A stretch of DNA of 64,000 nucleotides from Arthonia radiata (Eukaryota > Ascomycota > Arthoniomycetes > Arthoniales > Arthoniaceae), in contig PSQN01000006.1 in NCBI GenBank assembly GCA_002989075.1, forward strand, positions 1,302,001 through 1,366,000. The letters are read 5' to 3'. Below the pieces are notes generated by a model that ran no database searches, was not told where the DNA came from, and saw only the letters and a program-made list of their open reading frames with translations. Below, piece by piece: positions 19,698 to 31,622 of the stretch (the stretch's first letter is position 1; each line of letters opens with the position of its first letter). Both the position numbers and the translations under genes were made by a program.

Positions 19698-20955
19698 CTA
19701 CTTCCCGCTGTTCATCTCAGTCGTGTCATGCCAGGCCTTCGGCACCAAGCTCTCGCTCTCGTCCTGCGCTCCTTGTTGCCTGACTTGCGCAGTAGCTTGC
19801 TTGCTCCTTTCTCGTTGTTCATCTCTGGCTTGCGCTCTTGATTCGTCATCTTTGCTCTTTGCGTTCTCCGAGATGCCTGTACTGCCGGAGAGACTGGTGG
19901 GTGTTGCGGAGGGAGTTGATGTAAGATTGGCGCCTGGGGTACTGGCTGATGGTGTCGCAGCGCCTGAGTATGGCGCGGTGGGCGGTTGTGCTGTAGACCT
20001 TGACGACGCCGCGGGTTGTTGCGATGTCGATGTATGCGGCGCTGCTGGGGAAGAATCTGTGGCCGTCTGCGTATGCGCTGGCGTTGCGCTGGGATCATCA
20101 AAGCCATCGTCCAGCGGCTCATCCTCGCCGTCTGTCAACTCGCTACCGTAGACATCCGGATGCACTCGGAAGCAGTCTTGCATGCCCTTGAATTTGTCGA
20201 TACAATTGATGCCCTTTGGCTCATCCTGGCTGTATACGAAGCAGCTGAACGCTTCTCGAAACTCCGGACCGCATGGTCCGTGTGCCATGCCACCCAGACA
20301 TGGACAATCGAAATTGATCTCGCCAGTTTCTGGATTGAAAGCGCCTTCGCTCCCAGCCTCTTCTTCAAGCTCTTCCGTGCCAGATGGTGCTGCGCTGCCA
20401 GACATCGGAGGTGTTGCCTGCGCTGTTGATGATGCAGAGGAGGGCGGATATGCGGAAGATAACGATGCCGCCGCGGCGGCTTGACTGTCTGCTGGTGATG
20501 GCGTAGAGGGCGATGGCGCGTCGACGGTGGGAGTGGCGGGAAGGGCGGCGAGGCGGTCTTTGCGCGCAGCAGTAAGAGACTCTATCGTTGCGAGCTCATC
20601 TGTCGCGGGCTCGTCGGCTGTCTCTAATATGGTGTCTTTGTCGACTAGATCATCAATTGGTCAGCAACAGCGTTTCATTGACCTTCCCGCTTAACGAGGG
20701 GGTCTCGGCGGGATTGATGTGGAATCGGTGCGCTAACGAAGCGAGATACGTACGGCCAGTTTCTGACCAGATATCATGTGTACTATAATACCACACTGCC
20801 CCTGCTGCGAGGCCCCAACGCGCAGCGGAGCTCTTCCATGTCCGTGATCGATGCGCTGGTGGCGTTGTAAAGAGCGTGCGACGGGCTAATAGCTCCCTTT
20901 GCAAAAATCGAGAGCCCGGGGTGCGGAGAAATGGACGTACACCTACGTTTAGCAT
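19698..20955 (-). CDS. MIA40: Mia40, mitochondrial intermembrane-space import oxidoreductase
   Basis: It oxidises and traps Cys-rich proteins entering the mitochondrial intermembrane space, working with Erv1. Exons 20955..20754 and 20644..19698 give 382 aa. Order: Arg-rich presequence (residues about 1-45), a membrane anchor ([12 protein letters not shown]), a long Ala/Ser/Pro linker, then the redox CPC motif in NFDCPCLGG, and the twin Cx9C pair ([11 protein letters not shown] and [11 protein letters not shown]), followed by FRVHPDVYG. The C-terminal tail of about 150 residues is low-complexity (Thr/Ser/Ala/Gln) and longer than in yeast. The layout matches fungal anchored Mia40 rather than the short animal form. 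Confidence 0.95.
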
Positions 20956-21312
20956 CTTTTGTCGTGGTACTTAAATATTTCGTAGCCGTCGATGCTGCAA
21001 AGAAGGTGAGATTATGATCGTGTAATCTACTTTGACAGTCTTGGCAGGGCTATCGGGCGAAACCATTTTCTTGACCATCGAAAAGCTCGACGAATATACT
21101 TAAAACATAGTATACTCTGAAAGTGCTGAGTATGCAGCCTACAAAGTACTACATTGATGTTGAAGCGTTGATACGGACAGCTATTTGCTAGACACATGAT
21201 CCTGGAAACTCGGTTTCTCCTTTCCAAAGGAAGACACACGGACCTCCAAAGAAAGCGTGCCATGATTGAACTTCATTCAAATCTTGGTTACATAGCCAAT
21301 TTGCACATGATA
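20956..21312. other. Intergenic, no gene seen
   Basis: AT-richer spacer between the Mia40 start and the carboxylate permease stop. No coding signal found. Confidence 0.5.
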
Positions 21313-22936
21313 TCAAGCATACTCCTTCCCCTCCACCCTCTCCTTTCGGCCCTCTTCGCTGCTCCCACTGGAAGCCCTCCCACCGCCGACCACAGCATCA
21401 TACTGATCGTGCGCGGCCTCCCTCAAATCCGGATCATGCGCCACGTCCATTTTGCAGCCTCTGTTCTCAGGGCCGATGAAGGTCAGTAGAATGACGTACG
21501 CGTACACGCATCCCATGAAGATGCAAATGACCCGTCCGTACTGATACCGCTTCGTATGCTTGCCGGCCGCGCTGACTTTATCCGGGAGCGGGAAGCGCTC
21601 GCCGATGGTTGCTTCGATCGTGCTGCTCGCGCTGGAGACGAGATTGCCGAGTTGGTAGGACGTACCGACGACGAACGTGCGGAACGAGCCAGGGGAGAGC
21701 TCCATGAGATGGACGGGAATGACACCCCAGGCACCTTGCACGCAGAATTGCTCGAAGTACGCTGGTGCAATAATCTTGGTGTCGTCAACGAAAGTGTAAG
21801 GATAGAGGAGCGCACCGCCGATGATCGAGATGAAGATGATGCTGAAGCGCCGGCCTAGGCTTTGCGAGACGTATCCGACGATCGTGCCGCCGGTCATGGC
21901 GCCGAGGTTGGCGACGACTTGGGTGACGGTTACAGCGTTCGCAGAGAAGTTGTACTGATTCTGAAGCATGGTTGGGTACAGATCCTGGGAGCCGTGGGAC
22001 ATGAAGTTGAAGCCTGCCATGAGGAGCACGAGGTAGATGAGCAGGAGCCAGTGGTTCTTGAGAGCGACTTTACCCTCCGAAACAAAAGTTTTGCCCACGT
22101 TCGCGCCGGCGGCACGGACACGTTGGCGCTCGATAAAGGCGTCGTTCTCCGGAAGCATGAGTCGGAAGATGATAATGAGGACGGGAGGGGCGGCGCCGAA
22201 CCAGTAAAGAGGGCGCCAGCCGTGGGACGTGGTGTTGACGAGACCTCGTGCGAAGGCGGTCGCGAGGAGGTACCCGAAGGCGTAACCTTGCTGGAGCATA
22301 CCACTGATGATACCTCTGGCCGGACCAGGACAGTCTTCAAGCGCCGTCGCAGCAGCGTTACCGTATAGACCGCCCATGGCAATACCGTAGACTGCGCGCA
22401 CCCCAAGGAACTGCTCGTAAGTCTGAGTGAAACCCGTGCCGAGCTCAAGGACGATGAAGAGGAACAGATTGAAGCAGTAGGGGATCTTGCGGCCGTAGCG
22501 GTCGGCCCAGATACCGAAGATGATGGCGCCGACAGAGCGCAACATGAGCACGAGGGTGATACCCCATGTTATGTCGGCGTTGGTCTTCTCGAACGTCTCG
22601 GCGAGATCGGTGATGGTAAGAGAGACGGTAAAGAAGTCGAAAGCGTCCCTTTTGAGTGACTCGTTAGCCCTGTTGCAGAGCGCTGAGCTTGGTGTATAGT
22701 ACTCACCACGTCCAGCCCAGGAATGCAACGAGGAAGAACAGCCATTGCTTCGTGTTGAGCAATGCCAAGGTCTTGAAAGGGTTCGGTATGGGATCGAAAG
22801 TTGGGATAAGGGTAGGAATGCGTGTCGCAAGATATCGTCCCACACCCATGCCCACATAATCCGCATCGTTGGTGTCGTCGCTGCCGCGCGAGGACGTCTG
22901 ATGCGCGTACGCCGTCTTTTCGTCTGAAGTCGCCAT
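21313..22936 (-). CDS. Jen1-type carboxylate:proton symporter (MFS)
   Basis: It imports monocarboxylates such as lactate or pyruvate (or dicarboxylates, in Jen2 types) across the plasma membrane. Exons 22936..22707 and 22648..21313 give 521 aa; the junction rebuilds GWTWDAFDFF, the family's first-helix motif. About twelve hydrophobic segments are visible. The Jen signature N-x-x-[ST]-H-x-[ST]-QD-x-x-x-T is matched exactly by NFMSHGSQDLYPT in the middle of the protein. LYGNAAATALEDCPGPARG is the usual conserved loop after segment 4. The cytosolic tail is Glu/Ser/Gly-rich, which could be used for regulated endocytosis. Substrate preference cannot be fixed from this. Confidence 0.92.
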
Positions 22937-23676
22937 GGCGGTGGATGGGATGGCTGTAAGACCTGCTACAACAACACCTGAGGAGAGGAAAGCAAGATGA
23001 AGCTGAGACGAAACAGCAGCCGACGGATATTCATACGATCTTGTGACCGGCACATTGGTGAGGCAATCACATCTGGGGCGAGTCAAGCAATGGCGGGGCC
23101 ACTCATCTCCATGCTGCTCATTGGCCACCCCAGGTCTTGGCTTTCGGATCGATGTGGAGACGCCAAGAACATTTGCCGGTGTCAAGTTTCTTCCGCTCGA
23201 GCTTGACAATCCTCGTATCCAAAGGTACCGAACATTTCCCTGCCGGATCTGTCACAGATGGCTTCCAGAATGACTGCCGGTCGGCACTCATCGGCGCCCT
23301 GCTCTTGGCTAGAGCACTCGATATTGAAGAGAAAGTCTCAACAAACGACTTCTTGGTGCAGCCCGGCCGGCACACCTCGAGGGACGGTGACTTCACAGCA
23401 GCGCCGGCTCCTCGTGCTTAGAGTGTACTGCATCTCTTCCTCCAAGAGGTCTTGAAGCCATATCTTGAGATATTGAGCATACGCGTACGATGTTTGTAAT
23501 TCTTCTTCTTCTTCACTGCTCAGACAGGATCAATACTGCCACTGTCAAACAATGGCCGCCACCCGTCGTTTCTTGCCAACACAAGCCTCGCCCAAGCCCG
23601 CTGCTAAGCTCCCGCGCTCACTTGGCTGAGACCTTATTCCGTACCAAGTGATCATAACCCTTCATCCATACAATCC
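22937..23676. other. Intergenic, no supported gene
   Basis: A Lys/Trp-rich minus-strand frame at 23118..23396 has protein-like composition but no good start codon, because a stop precedes it and the first ATG comes late. I do not call it. Confidence 0.4.
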
Positions 23677-24650
23677 TCAATCACTGTCACCACCGCCATA
23701 CGCATCTTGGTCGTCATCAGAACCCTCGCCATCCGAACTACTACTTTCGTGTCCTGACCCATGTTCATCGCTATCCGACGAGCTTTCCTCCTTGTCAGAC
23801 CCGCTCTCATGTTCAGAACCACTTTCCGTTCTCTCCTCCACTCGCTCATGGGAGGATGACGAGTGTTCGTTTCCATAATACGCCGTCCCAGTTTGATTGT
23901 GCGCGCCGCCGTAGTGGGTCTGAGATTGCTGGTGGCTCACGCTCTGCTCCTTATGCTGCTTCGCCTTCTGCCCTTTATGATAGGCCATAGCTTTCTTAGC
24001 AGCCCCGATGGCGAATTTGCCGTAAGTGGAGCTCTTGCTGGACTTTTCTTTCGGAGCGGCAACCGTGACATCCTTGGTGTGGCTTACGGGCTGAGGAGAT
24101 GCAGCGGCTTGGTACGCGTTGTGCTGGACAGGAGGGCTTTGGTACGCTTGAGGCTGATAACCGTGGATTGAAGGTTGCTGATGCGCAGTGGAGTTGTATC
24201 TGGCTTGCTGATATGTGTTGGTAGGGTGCGAAGCTGGTCCAGTCTGATATGATGTGGGCTGAACGGGATAGGCACCGTAGTTGGGGGTCTCATGACGTAC
24301 TGGAGCACCGGGGTATTCCCAAGTGGTTACGCGCGTATGTGTGTTTTCAAAGTAATAGCGGTGAGTGCTGAAGGGTCAGTATTGCTGTGCTGTGAGTGTG
24401 CATGGGCGTGGTCTTACTTCATGTCCCAAAGAGCTACCCAAGGAGGCGCGCATTGAGGCGGTGGCGGAGCGCCCGGAGGAGCAGGCGGTTGATAATACGT
24501 TTGCTGTGGCGGTGCGCCGGCTTGATACGGCGAAGCTCCCCCGTGAGGACTGCTGTAGTCTGATTGTCCCTGGAACGAAGAATACGAACGATCATACTGA
24601 TTCCCGGAGTCCATGTGCAGGCCTGCATTTTGCTGGGCATAGCCTGCCAT
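23677..24650 (-). CDS. WW-domain protein with acidic low-complexity tail
   Basis: Exons 24650..24418 and 24367..23677 give 307 aa. The N-terminus is Gln/Tyr/Pro-rich (prion-like composition), then a WW domain is completed across the splice junction: APPWVALWDMN then THRYYFENTHTRVTTWEYPG, with both Trp residues and the final Pro in place. After it come a Gln/Tyr-rich stretch, a Lys-rich helix with FAIGAAKKAMAYHKGQKAK, and a terminal tract of mostly Ser, Glu, Asp and Gly. WW domains bind Pro-rich ligands (PPxY and similar); partners cannot be told. Probably a cytosolic adaptor. Confidence 0.82.
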
Positions 24651-25082
24651 GATGATGGACTAGGATTCCTCTGAACTTATCGGACAGCCAGACAAGAGTT
24701 TTACACAAGCCTCAAACAACAGACGTCAATGATTGGAAAGTTTACTGGAAAGATCCTGCACGAGGCAGGATGTGGGAGTAGCCGCATTTGTTATGTAGCT
24801 GTCGCTCATGATTGATCAAAACGGTCTTATTCACGATTTGCGCCTGTCCGAGCCGTCAATGGGCCATGCAGTCGCAAGACGCAGGTAAGCCGCTCGGGGC
24901 TGATGGTGAAACCCTATCATTCAGCTTGAAGCAGACGCTGAAAGACGCAGAAGTGCTTGGGAAGGTTCGTCTCACCGTCTCACTGCATAAGCCGACGTCC
25001 CTTACGCCCAAAAAGCTTAATGCAAGGGTAAATACCACGCTTTTGTGACCTGGACACAGCCGGTGGTAGCAGCACCTAAGTG
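24651..25082. other. Intergenic, no gene seen
   Basis: Open frames on both strands overlap and lack start context or recognisable motifs. Confidence 0.4.
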
Positions 25083-25462
25083 TCACAAATATGAAAGCCG
25101 GGTCTGGTTAATCTCGTTTCCAAGCTTAGCGGCGGGCTGAGCTGCGTTTTGCTGCTTTTCGGGACCGATCCATTTCTTGTAGAAGGCTTTCTCGTCATCA
25201 AGCTGCCACAGCAGCCTATCGCTATGGACCGCGGTCGTGATTACGTTTCGAAGGCGATCGTAGTATTCTATAGAACAGCCGCCCCGGAGATCAACACTTG
25301 CAAACGACACAGACCTTGGCGTACCAGCGGCGGAAGCGATTTATCTTCTGCTCGCCGAAAAATTCCAGGTCTGAGCTACGCGCTGTTGTGGAAGGCATAC
25401 GGATCTAGCTCGATGACCTGTTTAACGAGGCCAATAGCATGCTGAATTCCAAGCAATGCCAT
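25083..25462 (-). CDS. Small hypothetical protein (104 aa), two exons
   Basis: Exons 25462..25380 and 25314..25083 with an intron GTAGCT...CCAAG give 105 codons exactly in frame. It begins MALLGIQHAIGLVKQVIELD and ends with a charged helical tail (DEKAFYKKWIGPEKQQ). No signal peptide, Cys cluster or known domain. Support is limited to frame continuity across plausible splice sites and protein-like composition. Confidence 0.45.
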
Positions 25463-25682
25463 GGGCCGTGGGGGTCATTGTTCTAACCACGAGATCCACT
25501 GTGACCACGGACAATGGCCTTGTAAAACATTCTTTGTTTGCCTGGCTATTGTTCACATGGTACTGACCTCAGCTGTTCGCCATGATGGTTTGAGCAACGT
25601 CCATGAGTGATGACTTGGCACACTCACCGAGCTTCTCTTCTCTTCTAGCTGTTGTTGTCTTCTCGTAGCTCATTCCTCTGCG

Positions 25683-27032
25683 ATGGTGTATGTGAGAGCA
25701 ATAACACCTGAGCGCCTGGCGCGCTCTCCACCGGACACACGTCTCGCTTTGCTCGAGGCACACCTTCATAGATTCAATACGTTCCCCAAATCCTACGATG
25801 ACACGCAAGCCGTCAAGGTAAGCCTTGCGACTGCTTTGAAGAAAGCAGGGCGTAGTGTTACATTTTCCACGAGCAACCAAGCATTTGGCGACAAGAACGC
25901 TACACTTTCCGATGTAGACAAAGTGCTCCAGGATTGCGTTGACCGCTACATTTCTGAAGTGGAAAGGTTTGCCAAAGACTGCGACGTCGCGATTCTAAAT
26001 GTTTTACTAAGGATTATCCAATCAGAGTATCAATCTGCTCTACGCTTACGACAGGGTAGAATGGACGTGTACGGCGAGATGGACCATGACGCGCTGAAAG
26101 GGAAGCTCGACGATTTGCAAAGTAAGCTGGAGGTAAGTCGCTGGCGCGTCCGAGTGTGTCATGACCAAAAGTCCAGAAAAGCGGCTGCACAACAACTAGC
26201 GGACGTCCAACGAGAGATGCGAAAACTGCTTGCCGATCCGACGCGCAAAGAGTTTGAGCTTGTTGTTGCTGAGTGTGTGGTTGCTAGACTGGGCTTGCTT
26301 GTGAGGCGACTCAAAGCCAGAGCTGCGCCAGAGCCAAGGTCCTGTACTTGCATTCAACAGGAGGATTTAGTAGAGCCTAACGCTAGCCATGGAGATCTGC
26401 GGCGTACTTTCTTGAGGAAGCTGAAGAGGACTAAGTGTGTCAGCTTTCAGGCCGAGGGCGTCAGTGACGAAGCTGACAGCATCAACAGCGTTGAGAAGAC
26501 ACCGACTCCACGGTCAAGCACCAATCGGCGACGGCGCGGCACCTTCAAGCGTTGCAGCTCCTTGTATCAACCGGGCAGATGGGCTGATCAAAGTGGCCAC
26601 GGCCTTGTCGATACGAGTGGGTTTACGCTAAACCATGAAGAATGGGAAGCGAACGTCCAGCCACTTTCGCCGCAGGAGTGCTCACCGCCATTGTTGCACG
26701 CTATCATCTCTCAGAGCGATAAGAAAAATGATTTGTACAATCCGGACGACGACCAGGGCTTGTCATGTACGCCTCCAAGTTCTCCTAACGTAGGTTCCTT
26801 GACGCTAGAAATCGTCGATAAGTTCGAAGCGGATCGTGAAGCCATGATAAACGACCTGGACTCACTGCACGGCGAGTATCGAAGGCTTTCGGATGAGACA
26901 TCCACGAACGTGGTACAGCCCCTTTCGAGAGCTGCTTCACGTCTGGCAAGAGGCAGAGAGGGTGTCCGCAAGCTTGGTCGTCTTCTCAAAGTACGTGCTG
27001 ATCAACGCGATAGAGCCCGGGGATGTTGTTGA
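25683..27032 (+). CDS. Unknown protein, helical N-terminal half, 449 aa
   Basis: One long open exon. Residues 1-200 are charged and helical with coiled-coil-like spacing (LKGKLDDLQSKLEV, AAQQLADVQREMRKLL). The middle is basic and Ser/Arg-rich (RSSTNRRRRGTFKRCSS), possibly a nuclear-localisation stretch. The C-terminal part returns to helix (FEADREAMINDLDSLHGEY) and ends in a basic, Cys-terminal tail (RDRARGCC), reminiscent of a lipidated C-terminus. No family is recognised. Two in-frame GTAAG...AG strings (near 25819 and 26133) could be unspliced-looking introns, but the second is only about 39 nt, so I keep a single exon. Confidence 0.6.
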   Translation: MVYVRAITPERLARSPPDTRLALLEAHLHRFNTFPKSYDDTQAVKVSLATALKKAGRSVTFSTSNQAFGDKNATLSDVDKVLQDCVDRYISEVERFAKDCDVAILNVLLRIIQSEYQSALRLRQGRMDVYGEMDHDALKGKLDDLQSKLEVSRWRVRVCHDQKSRKAAAQQLADVQREMRKLLADPTRKEFELVVAECVVARLGLLVRRLKARAAPEPRSCTCIQQEDLVEPNASHGDLRRTFLRKLKRTKCVSFQAEGVSDEADSINSVEKTPTPRSSTNRRRRGTFKRCSSLYQPGRWADQSGHGLVDTSGFTLNHEEWEANVQPLSPQECSPPLLHAIISQSDKKNDLYNPDDDQGLSCTPPSSPNVGSLTLEIVDKFEADREAMINDLDSLHGEYRRLSDETSTNVVQPLSRAASRLARGREGVRKLGRLLKVRADQRDRARGCC

Positions 27033-28006
27033 GTAGAGGTGACGAGGCCATAGTCTAAGATGTACGATGCTTCAGCGTCAACGGGACAGATCATCGGAGC
27101 AGGGAGTCTACACAGGACTTTCATCATACTTTACATGCCAGAATGGGTCGCGGCTGAGAAAAACCCGCAGAGCCTGTGCGTAGGGCAACTAGTCTGCGGT
27201 GCTGGTCCAAGTTACCTGCGCCCGCGTATCAAAGTCGAAAGGACCATCTTCAAAGAGCATAGCAATCATGCATGAATTGCTCGACACCCTCTGTAGTAAG
27301 ATGGACAATGCTGTCAGCCCGCAAGCGTTTTGAAACTCCACATTAGCTTTCAAAGTAAGCCTTATAACAACGCCGTTCTGTTAATGCTTCCATTCTGAGT
27401 TCTTTCGAACAAGCCACGAGAGTTGGGTGAGAGGTATGTGATTTGCTCAAGAGTCAAGAGAGTGTGGAGAACGAGAGCGATCAAGGGTTGATACTAGATT
27501 GGTGCGGAACGAATCGGCCCGGAAGATCACGTGTGGACGCGGTGGCCGAAAGCGCCGAAAATGGCGCGCAGCGCGCCTCCCCAATTTTTCCTCTCGCGCT
27601 GAGTTTTGATCAAAAGGCTGGGTACAGACATTCAACACTTATTCACGACTTGCCTTTCTACGACAGGAATCTGGCACAAACCAAAGACCTTGCCGCCGGG
27701 TTCAAAGAGATCTGACGCGCGGGTTTCCGCAGCCGGTCAACTCCGAGTCAGCCAACGCGGACGCGTGGAAGAAGATCACGTCACAAGGCCTCCACACTTT
27801 GTCGCAATATTCACAAGTGCTAAGCCACGTACAACTTCAGTGACGCGCCAATCCTGTGACAAACACTCGCACAGACATTGAAGGCGGCAGTCCGGCAGCA
27901 GGCCGAGTTGCGCGCGTTCAATTCATGCGTGGGTGGACGCGTCCTCGAACCCCGCACTCGTCCATCGCGGTGTCAACATCCACCATCTGCGACCACATTT
28001 GCCGGC
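27033..28006. promoter_or_regulatory. Promoter region of the Whi5/Nrm1-like gene with MluI cell-cycle boxes
   Basis: ACGCGT, the MluI cell-cycle box bound by MBF, occurs at 27761..27766 and 27937..27942; the second lies in the ten-base palindrome GGACGCGTCC. They sit about 240 and 65 bp upstream of the start codon. The string GCGCCGAAAATGGCGCG near 27553 is E2F/SBF-like in flavour. No gene is supported within the stretch. Confidence 0.55.
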
Positions 28007-29311
28007 ATGAACAACAAAGAAGCCACAACGCCTCATCCAGAGAAGGCCGAGCCTTTCAGCGAAACGTCATCTCGACCACTCGACTATGAGGATCACTCAC
28101 AATCGACCGCAAGCGGCTCAGATCACATCTTTGGTGGGAGCCAGAGTCAAGCGAGCCAGGAAACACAGATCACCGCTGCGTCACAAAATTCTCGACCGAC
28201 CTCTGCTCACCGTCCCGAGACTCCAGATGTGACGGCTCGTTTTAAGCTTGCAGACCACAGCTTCGCTGCGGACGTCTCGCCAGCTCGCGGAGCCAAGAGG
28301 ACCGCCAGCGGATTCGTCAAGCCGCCTTCACCCACCAGAGAAGATCTGTGTCAATCTACAAACCCCGACGGGCGAGGTCATACTAGGACTTCCAGTACTG
28401 AATCTCTGAGCCGAGCGAGTGAGGTAGGTCTAGCCACCACTGCCGTTGCGACGTTGTCCGCTGACATATCTTAGTTGTCGTCTCAGCTCAAAGCTCGCCT
28501 CTCATATGCCATGGTGAAAGTACAGAACGGTTGGGAATCTCGAAGCATAGACGAGGTAGAGCAGCTGGCCTCACAGATGCACTCGCCGATATCACCACGA
28601 CGTCCGAGCACCGGCTTCCGTTCACCTCGACACGACCTAGCTCAAGCCGCGAGTCGTTCGCGAAATCTAATCGCATTAACCTCTGACCTGGATGTCTATG
28701 GTCAGCGCCATGATCGATACGCACGCGGTCAGATGTCACCTGGGACTCCGGGGTATGTAGATGGCCAGTGTCATTTTCGCCAGCCTCCGCCGAACAGCGA
28801 ACACCAATCGCGTCCGCGAACGCTCGAAACCGGGCCTCCACTTGCCTCAGCACAGCTGCCACCGTCTCGCACCCCGACAGCGCCACGGACAAGGACGCAT
28901 AGCGACGTCACCGATGCAAGACAATTAACCAGCATCTCCACCCCAACACCGCGGGAGCAAGACGCCGTTGATACCCTCTTGCTCATGAGCTCACCTGCAA
29001 ACTCTACCACTTTCGGAAGAAGAGCCAACGGGCTGAGTACCACCAGTAGCAGTGCACAAACCAGTCCCACTCAGTCTGCCTTTGGGTCTGACTATCCACA
29101 TACGAATTTCTCACCGTCTCACCAACGAGATCAGTACGACAGAATACCACGCAAGGACGCCCAACAGGGAAGCCAGTCGATGGATAAGTTCATGGCCGAG
29201 ATAAAGGAGTATGGTGGTTGCGGACCGGACAACGTGTTGTCGAGGTCAACGCTGTCACGTAACGTAGATGGTGGAGGTGCGAGATATACCTCAGGGATTC
29301 GTCGGGCTTGA
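28007..29311 (+). CDS. Whi5/Nrm1-like G1/S transcriptional repressor
   Basis: Exons 28007..28423 and 28475..29311 give about 417 aa. Most of the chain is disordered Ser/Thr/Pro-rich, with many SP/TP sites for cyclin-dependent kinase (for example PPSPTRE, MHSPISP, SPTQ). Right after the splice junction is SSQLKARLSYAMVKVQNGW, matching the Whi5-family GTB motif (L-K-x-R-L-x-x-A-x-x-K-V), which binds the SBF/MBF transcription complex. A second conserved patch is DAVDTLLLMSSPAN. It should hold G1/S genes off until phosphorylated or degraded, in the nucleus. MluI boxes upstream suggest control by MBF itself, as for yeast NRM1. Family is fairly sure; Whi5 versus Nrm1 role is not. Confidence 0.78.
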
Positions 29312-29800
29312 TTACCAAGGCTTTGTGAAATATGATTGGCTTCGTCTGAGGTACAAAGCTGTACAGAAAGGCGAGGACGTTTGCACACATATTTGGTTGG
29401 AGCATAGCCTTGCCTACAATCTAGTCGAGCTTGACTTGATAAGCTCCAGGAAGCTCTCGTTAGTGTTCTTGTGCTTAAATAACGAGGCGCTGAAAGACAT
29501 GTTCGTCCTGTATTCCGAAGGAGAAAGGGGGCTTCGCCGAATCGATATTGCCCAATGCGGCGTTTGACGATCGTTATGAATCGTCTTCACGCTGGAGTTG
29601 GGACAATAGCTCGTCACCCTCTAAGCAAGAGAATCAGCTTGTATCTGTGTATTCTTACCTTTCAACCTCGTATTGTTCTCGAAAGACAGCGCGATCGCCT
29701 CAGTTCCGAACTTACCCAGCGCTCCGGTCTTGCAGCAATAGCTCTCCACACCCCTGCAACTTCCCAGGCTGCTGGCTGACACCCCCTTGCCTGATCAGCA
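29312..29800. other. Intergenic, no gene seen
   Basis: It holds the 3' end of the repressor gene and the promoter of the CAP gene. No coding signal supported. Confidence 0.45.
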
Positions 29801-31622
29801 ATGGCTCAAGGAGGAGGAATGCACAATCTGACAACCCTCATCAAGAGGTACGCTTTGACTACAGAAGCATCATGGCCGCCATGGAAGCTCTCGAGGAGAC
29901 TCGTCGACTCAAGTTGACCGCTCTACTCTCCAGGTTAGAGGCCGCAACGTCCAGACTCGAGGACATTGCGTCCAGCTCTCAGTCCGACGTTCCCCATGGC
30001 ACATCTGCTGCTGCGATCAGCCGTTCAGCGAGCATCAATGGTGAATCGGCTCCTGCGTCCGCGACGCCAAAACCCTCCACCACGGGCATGTCACCGTCGT
30101 CGCCAGCTGCTCCGGAGCTGCCTCAACAAATACGCGACTTTGACCAGGTAGTGAAGGAGTACCTTGGTCCGTTCCAAGACTTCAGCGCCAAAATCGGTGG
30201 TCTCGTCGCGGACTCAGTATGTCCCACGTCCCAATATGATCCCATCTTATGTGACGAGTGCTGATGTTGGGAAATGGCAGGCCGCAGCATTTGCCGACGC
30301 TTTCAAAAATCAGCGAACGATCCTCCTCATCTCAACAAAAGCGAAGAAGCCAAGTGAGACCTCACCTGTCTTCATGGAAATGTTTCAAGATATGCAAAGA
30401 GGCATCATGGAAGTGAACAGCATACGCGATAAGAACCGCAAGACTCCGCAAGAGAACCACTTGGCAACGTTGGTAGAGGGTTCTGGCGCATTCAGCTGGC
30501 TGTTACAACCAGTGCAGCCAGATAAATATGTCGAAGAAGTTCTGGGTGGCGCGAAGATGTACAGCAACCGGATCTTGACACAACATAGGGAAAAGTAAGC
30601 TTTGCGTACTGCTACACAGCCGTCATGAGACTGATTGCAACCGCAGGGAGCAAGTACAGGTTGACTGGGTAAACTCCTTTGTTGCACTCTTCAACGCACT
30701 CAAAGGGTACACCAAACAGCACTATGCACGCGGCCTGATATGGAACGGGAACGGGGTTACAATAGAAGAAGCCATCAAGCAAGATAAATCTCCACAGCCA
30801 TCTGTCAATGAGGCATCCGCTCCGAAAGCACCAGCGCCGTCAGCCAGCGCTGCTCCTCCGCCTCCTCCACCTCCGATGCCACCTGTGTTCGACATCACAC
30901 CCTCAGATAATCGAAAGGGGTCTTCACATACTGACATGGGCTCTGTCTTCGCAGAATTAAATCGAGGCGAGTCTGTTACCTCTGGGCTGAAGAAAGTAGA
31001 CAAGTCGCAAATGTCACACAAGAACCCTACCCTACGCTCGCAAGCACCCGCACAGCCTTCGCGGTCAGACAGCAACTCGTCTCGCGGCAAGTCGCCAGCA
31101 CCGTCGCGGAAACCTGATTCACTGCGGTCCAAGAAGCAATCACGAAAAGAGCTCGAAGGAAACAAGTGGACGGTCGAGCATTTCGACAATGAATCGACCC
31201 CGATCAACATTCAAGCCGAGAAGCAACAGTCAATCTTGATCTCGAGGTGTAAGTCTGCGGATGTGGTCATTAGTGGCAAAGCCAACGGCATCATTGTTGA
31301 CGGCTGTCAACGTGTCAATTTACTGGTTGAGTCGCTTGTGTCTGCCATTGAGGTTGTCAATTGTGCCCGATTCAATGTCCAAGTAACCGGCACACTTCCC
31401 AGCATACAATTGGACAAGGTCGACCAAAGCAGCATCTATCTGAGCGAGGAGAGCATCAAGGTGACCGAAATATACACAAGCAAGTGTTCTGCGATCAATG
31501 TCGTTGTGCCACCGAAGGGCGAAGAGCAAGATAGCGTCGAATGTCCAGTGCCCGAGCAGTTCAAGATTTACATCAACGCCAAGGGCGAGCTGGTGACTGA
31601 GATTGTCAGGCAAGAGGGCTGA
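29801..31622 (+). CDS. SRV2: Adenylyl cyclase-associated protein (CAP/Srv2)
   Basis: It binds adenylyl cyclase and recycles cofilin-bound actin monomers. Exons 29801..29847, 29934..30216, 30281..30594 and 30647..31622 give 539 aa. The N-terminus MHNLTTLIKRLEAATSRLEDI is rebuilt across the first junction and is the cyclase-binding CAP signature. The helical folded domain follows, then a Pro-run (APPPPPPPMPP, profilin/SH3 ligand), a WH2-like region, and the C-terminal beta-helix CARP domain (KSADVVISGKANGIIVDGC, VNLLVESLVSAIEVVN), ending KGELVTEIVRQEG. Domain order and length are those of full fungal CAP. Confidence 0.95.

Noticed and set aside
23118-23396. Minus-strand frame with Lys/Trp-rich, protein-like C-terminus
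   Set aside because: A stop precedes it, there is no ATG near its start, and I found no upstream exon that joins in frame.
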